Part shown: one piece after another, positions 43,330-43,330 of the stretch
Layout of the letters: each line of letters begins with the position of its first letter
How positions within the stretch are numbered: position 1 is the first letter of the stretch
Made by a program: the position numbers and the translations under genes
Source of the DNA: a virus
Reading direction: 5' to 3' (one strand)
IMG/VR virus record: IMGVR_UViG_3300010332_000003
Coordinates: 1-43,330 of that record
DNA length: 43,330 nucleotides
The notes under the pieces: model-generated
What the model saw: only the letters and a program-made list of their open reading frames with translations
The model's database searches: none
Told to the model about the DNA's origin: nothing

Positions 43330-43330
43330 G

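Noticed and set aside
1-43330. Complete circular genome
   Set aside because: Joining the ends puts the stop codon of the last gene in the frame of the first partial gene without a start, and no terminal repeat is seen; primase and replicative helicase genes are also missing.
1-43330. tRNA genes
   Set aside because: No cloverleaf with a GGTTCRANNCC T-arm was noticed in any intergenic region on either strand.

Overview
This window is a contiguous piece of a tailed double-stranded DNA bacteriophage (class Caudoviricetes). The evidence is a large terminase, portal, capsid protease/scaffold, major capsid protein, tail tube proteins, a frameshifted tail chaperone, a tape measure, tail-tip proteins, holin-type genes and a lysozyme-like endolysin, packed with 1-30 nt overlaps. 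The host is a bacterium: nearly every gene has a strong Shine-Dalgarno (SD) sequence, and two good sigma70-type promoters are visible (10579-10607, 25681-25709). Arginine is mostly AGA/AGG, isoleucine is often ATA, and proteins are rich in Lys/Glu/Arg, which hints at a thermophilic host; this is inference only. The window is not a closed genome: the first gene lacks its start, and joining the two ends does not restore it.

Late region (1-22752, + strand). It opens with the end of a tail-fibre-like gene, a jelly-roll protein, a small lipoprotein and two holin-type genes. The head module follows: terminase, DUF935/Mu gp29-type portal, then a translationally coupled cassette of five strongly basic Ala/Gly/Arg-rich proteins (5157-9053) that repeat a [KRE]-Y-[SA]-L motif after glycine-rich hydrophobic helices. 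Next are a 507-residue protein with an internal duplication, a Mu gpI-like protease fused to a scaffold, two decoration-like proteins, a Mu gpT-like capsid protein and a DUF1320 connector. The tail is a short siphovirus type: two paralogous tube proteins, a -1 frameshift chaperone pair (slip site 16076-16082), a carbohydrate-binding-like protein, a terminator-like protein, a 373-residue tape measure and tail-tip proteins, ending in a Cys-rich protein.

Control region (22753-23414). This gene-free stretch holds twelve helically phased 10-bp iterons with a change of orientation midway, four copies of a 21-25 bp repeat spaced 69/129/69, two similar palindromes, an A/T-rich tract and a 16-bp hairpin whose loop can pair with the leader of the next gene. 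It is the best candidate for the replication origin and early control region.

Early/metabolic region (23415-42565). Small unknown genes are separated by strong hairpins, two of which form potential pseudoknots next to an SD. Then come a phosphoribosyltransferase, a DNA-binding protein, queC, four tandem paralogs, a lysozyme, an SNF2-type helicase, a three-way-junction RNA candidate with twin loops (30919-30999), an ADP-ribosyltransferase-like protein, a stand-alone TSCPD protein, a PD-(D/E)XK nuclease, a Sak4-like recombinase with a DUF669 partner, queD-queE-folE-dpdA, a family A DNA polymerase, a second divergent queC, a RuvC-like resolvase, a DUF1599-like protein and a uracil-DNA glycosylase. 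FolE, QueD, QueE, QueC and DpdA together form a full route from GTP to preQ0 and its insertion into DNA, so this phage very probably carries 7-deazaguanine-modified DNA.

The right end has two minus-strand genes, one a possible small terminase, and one tiny plus-strand membrane protein.
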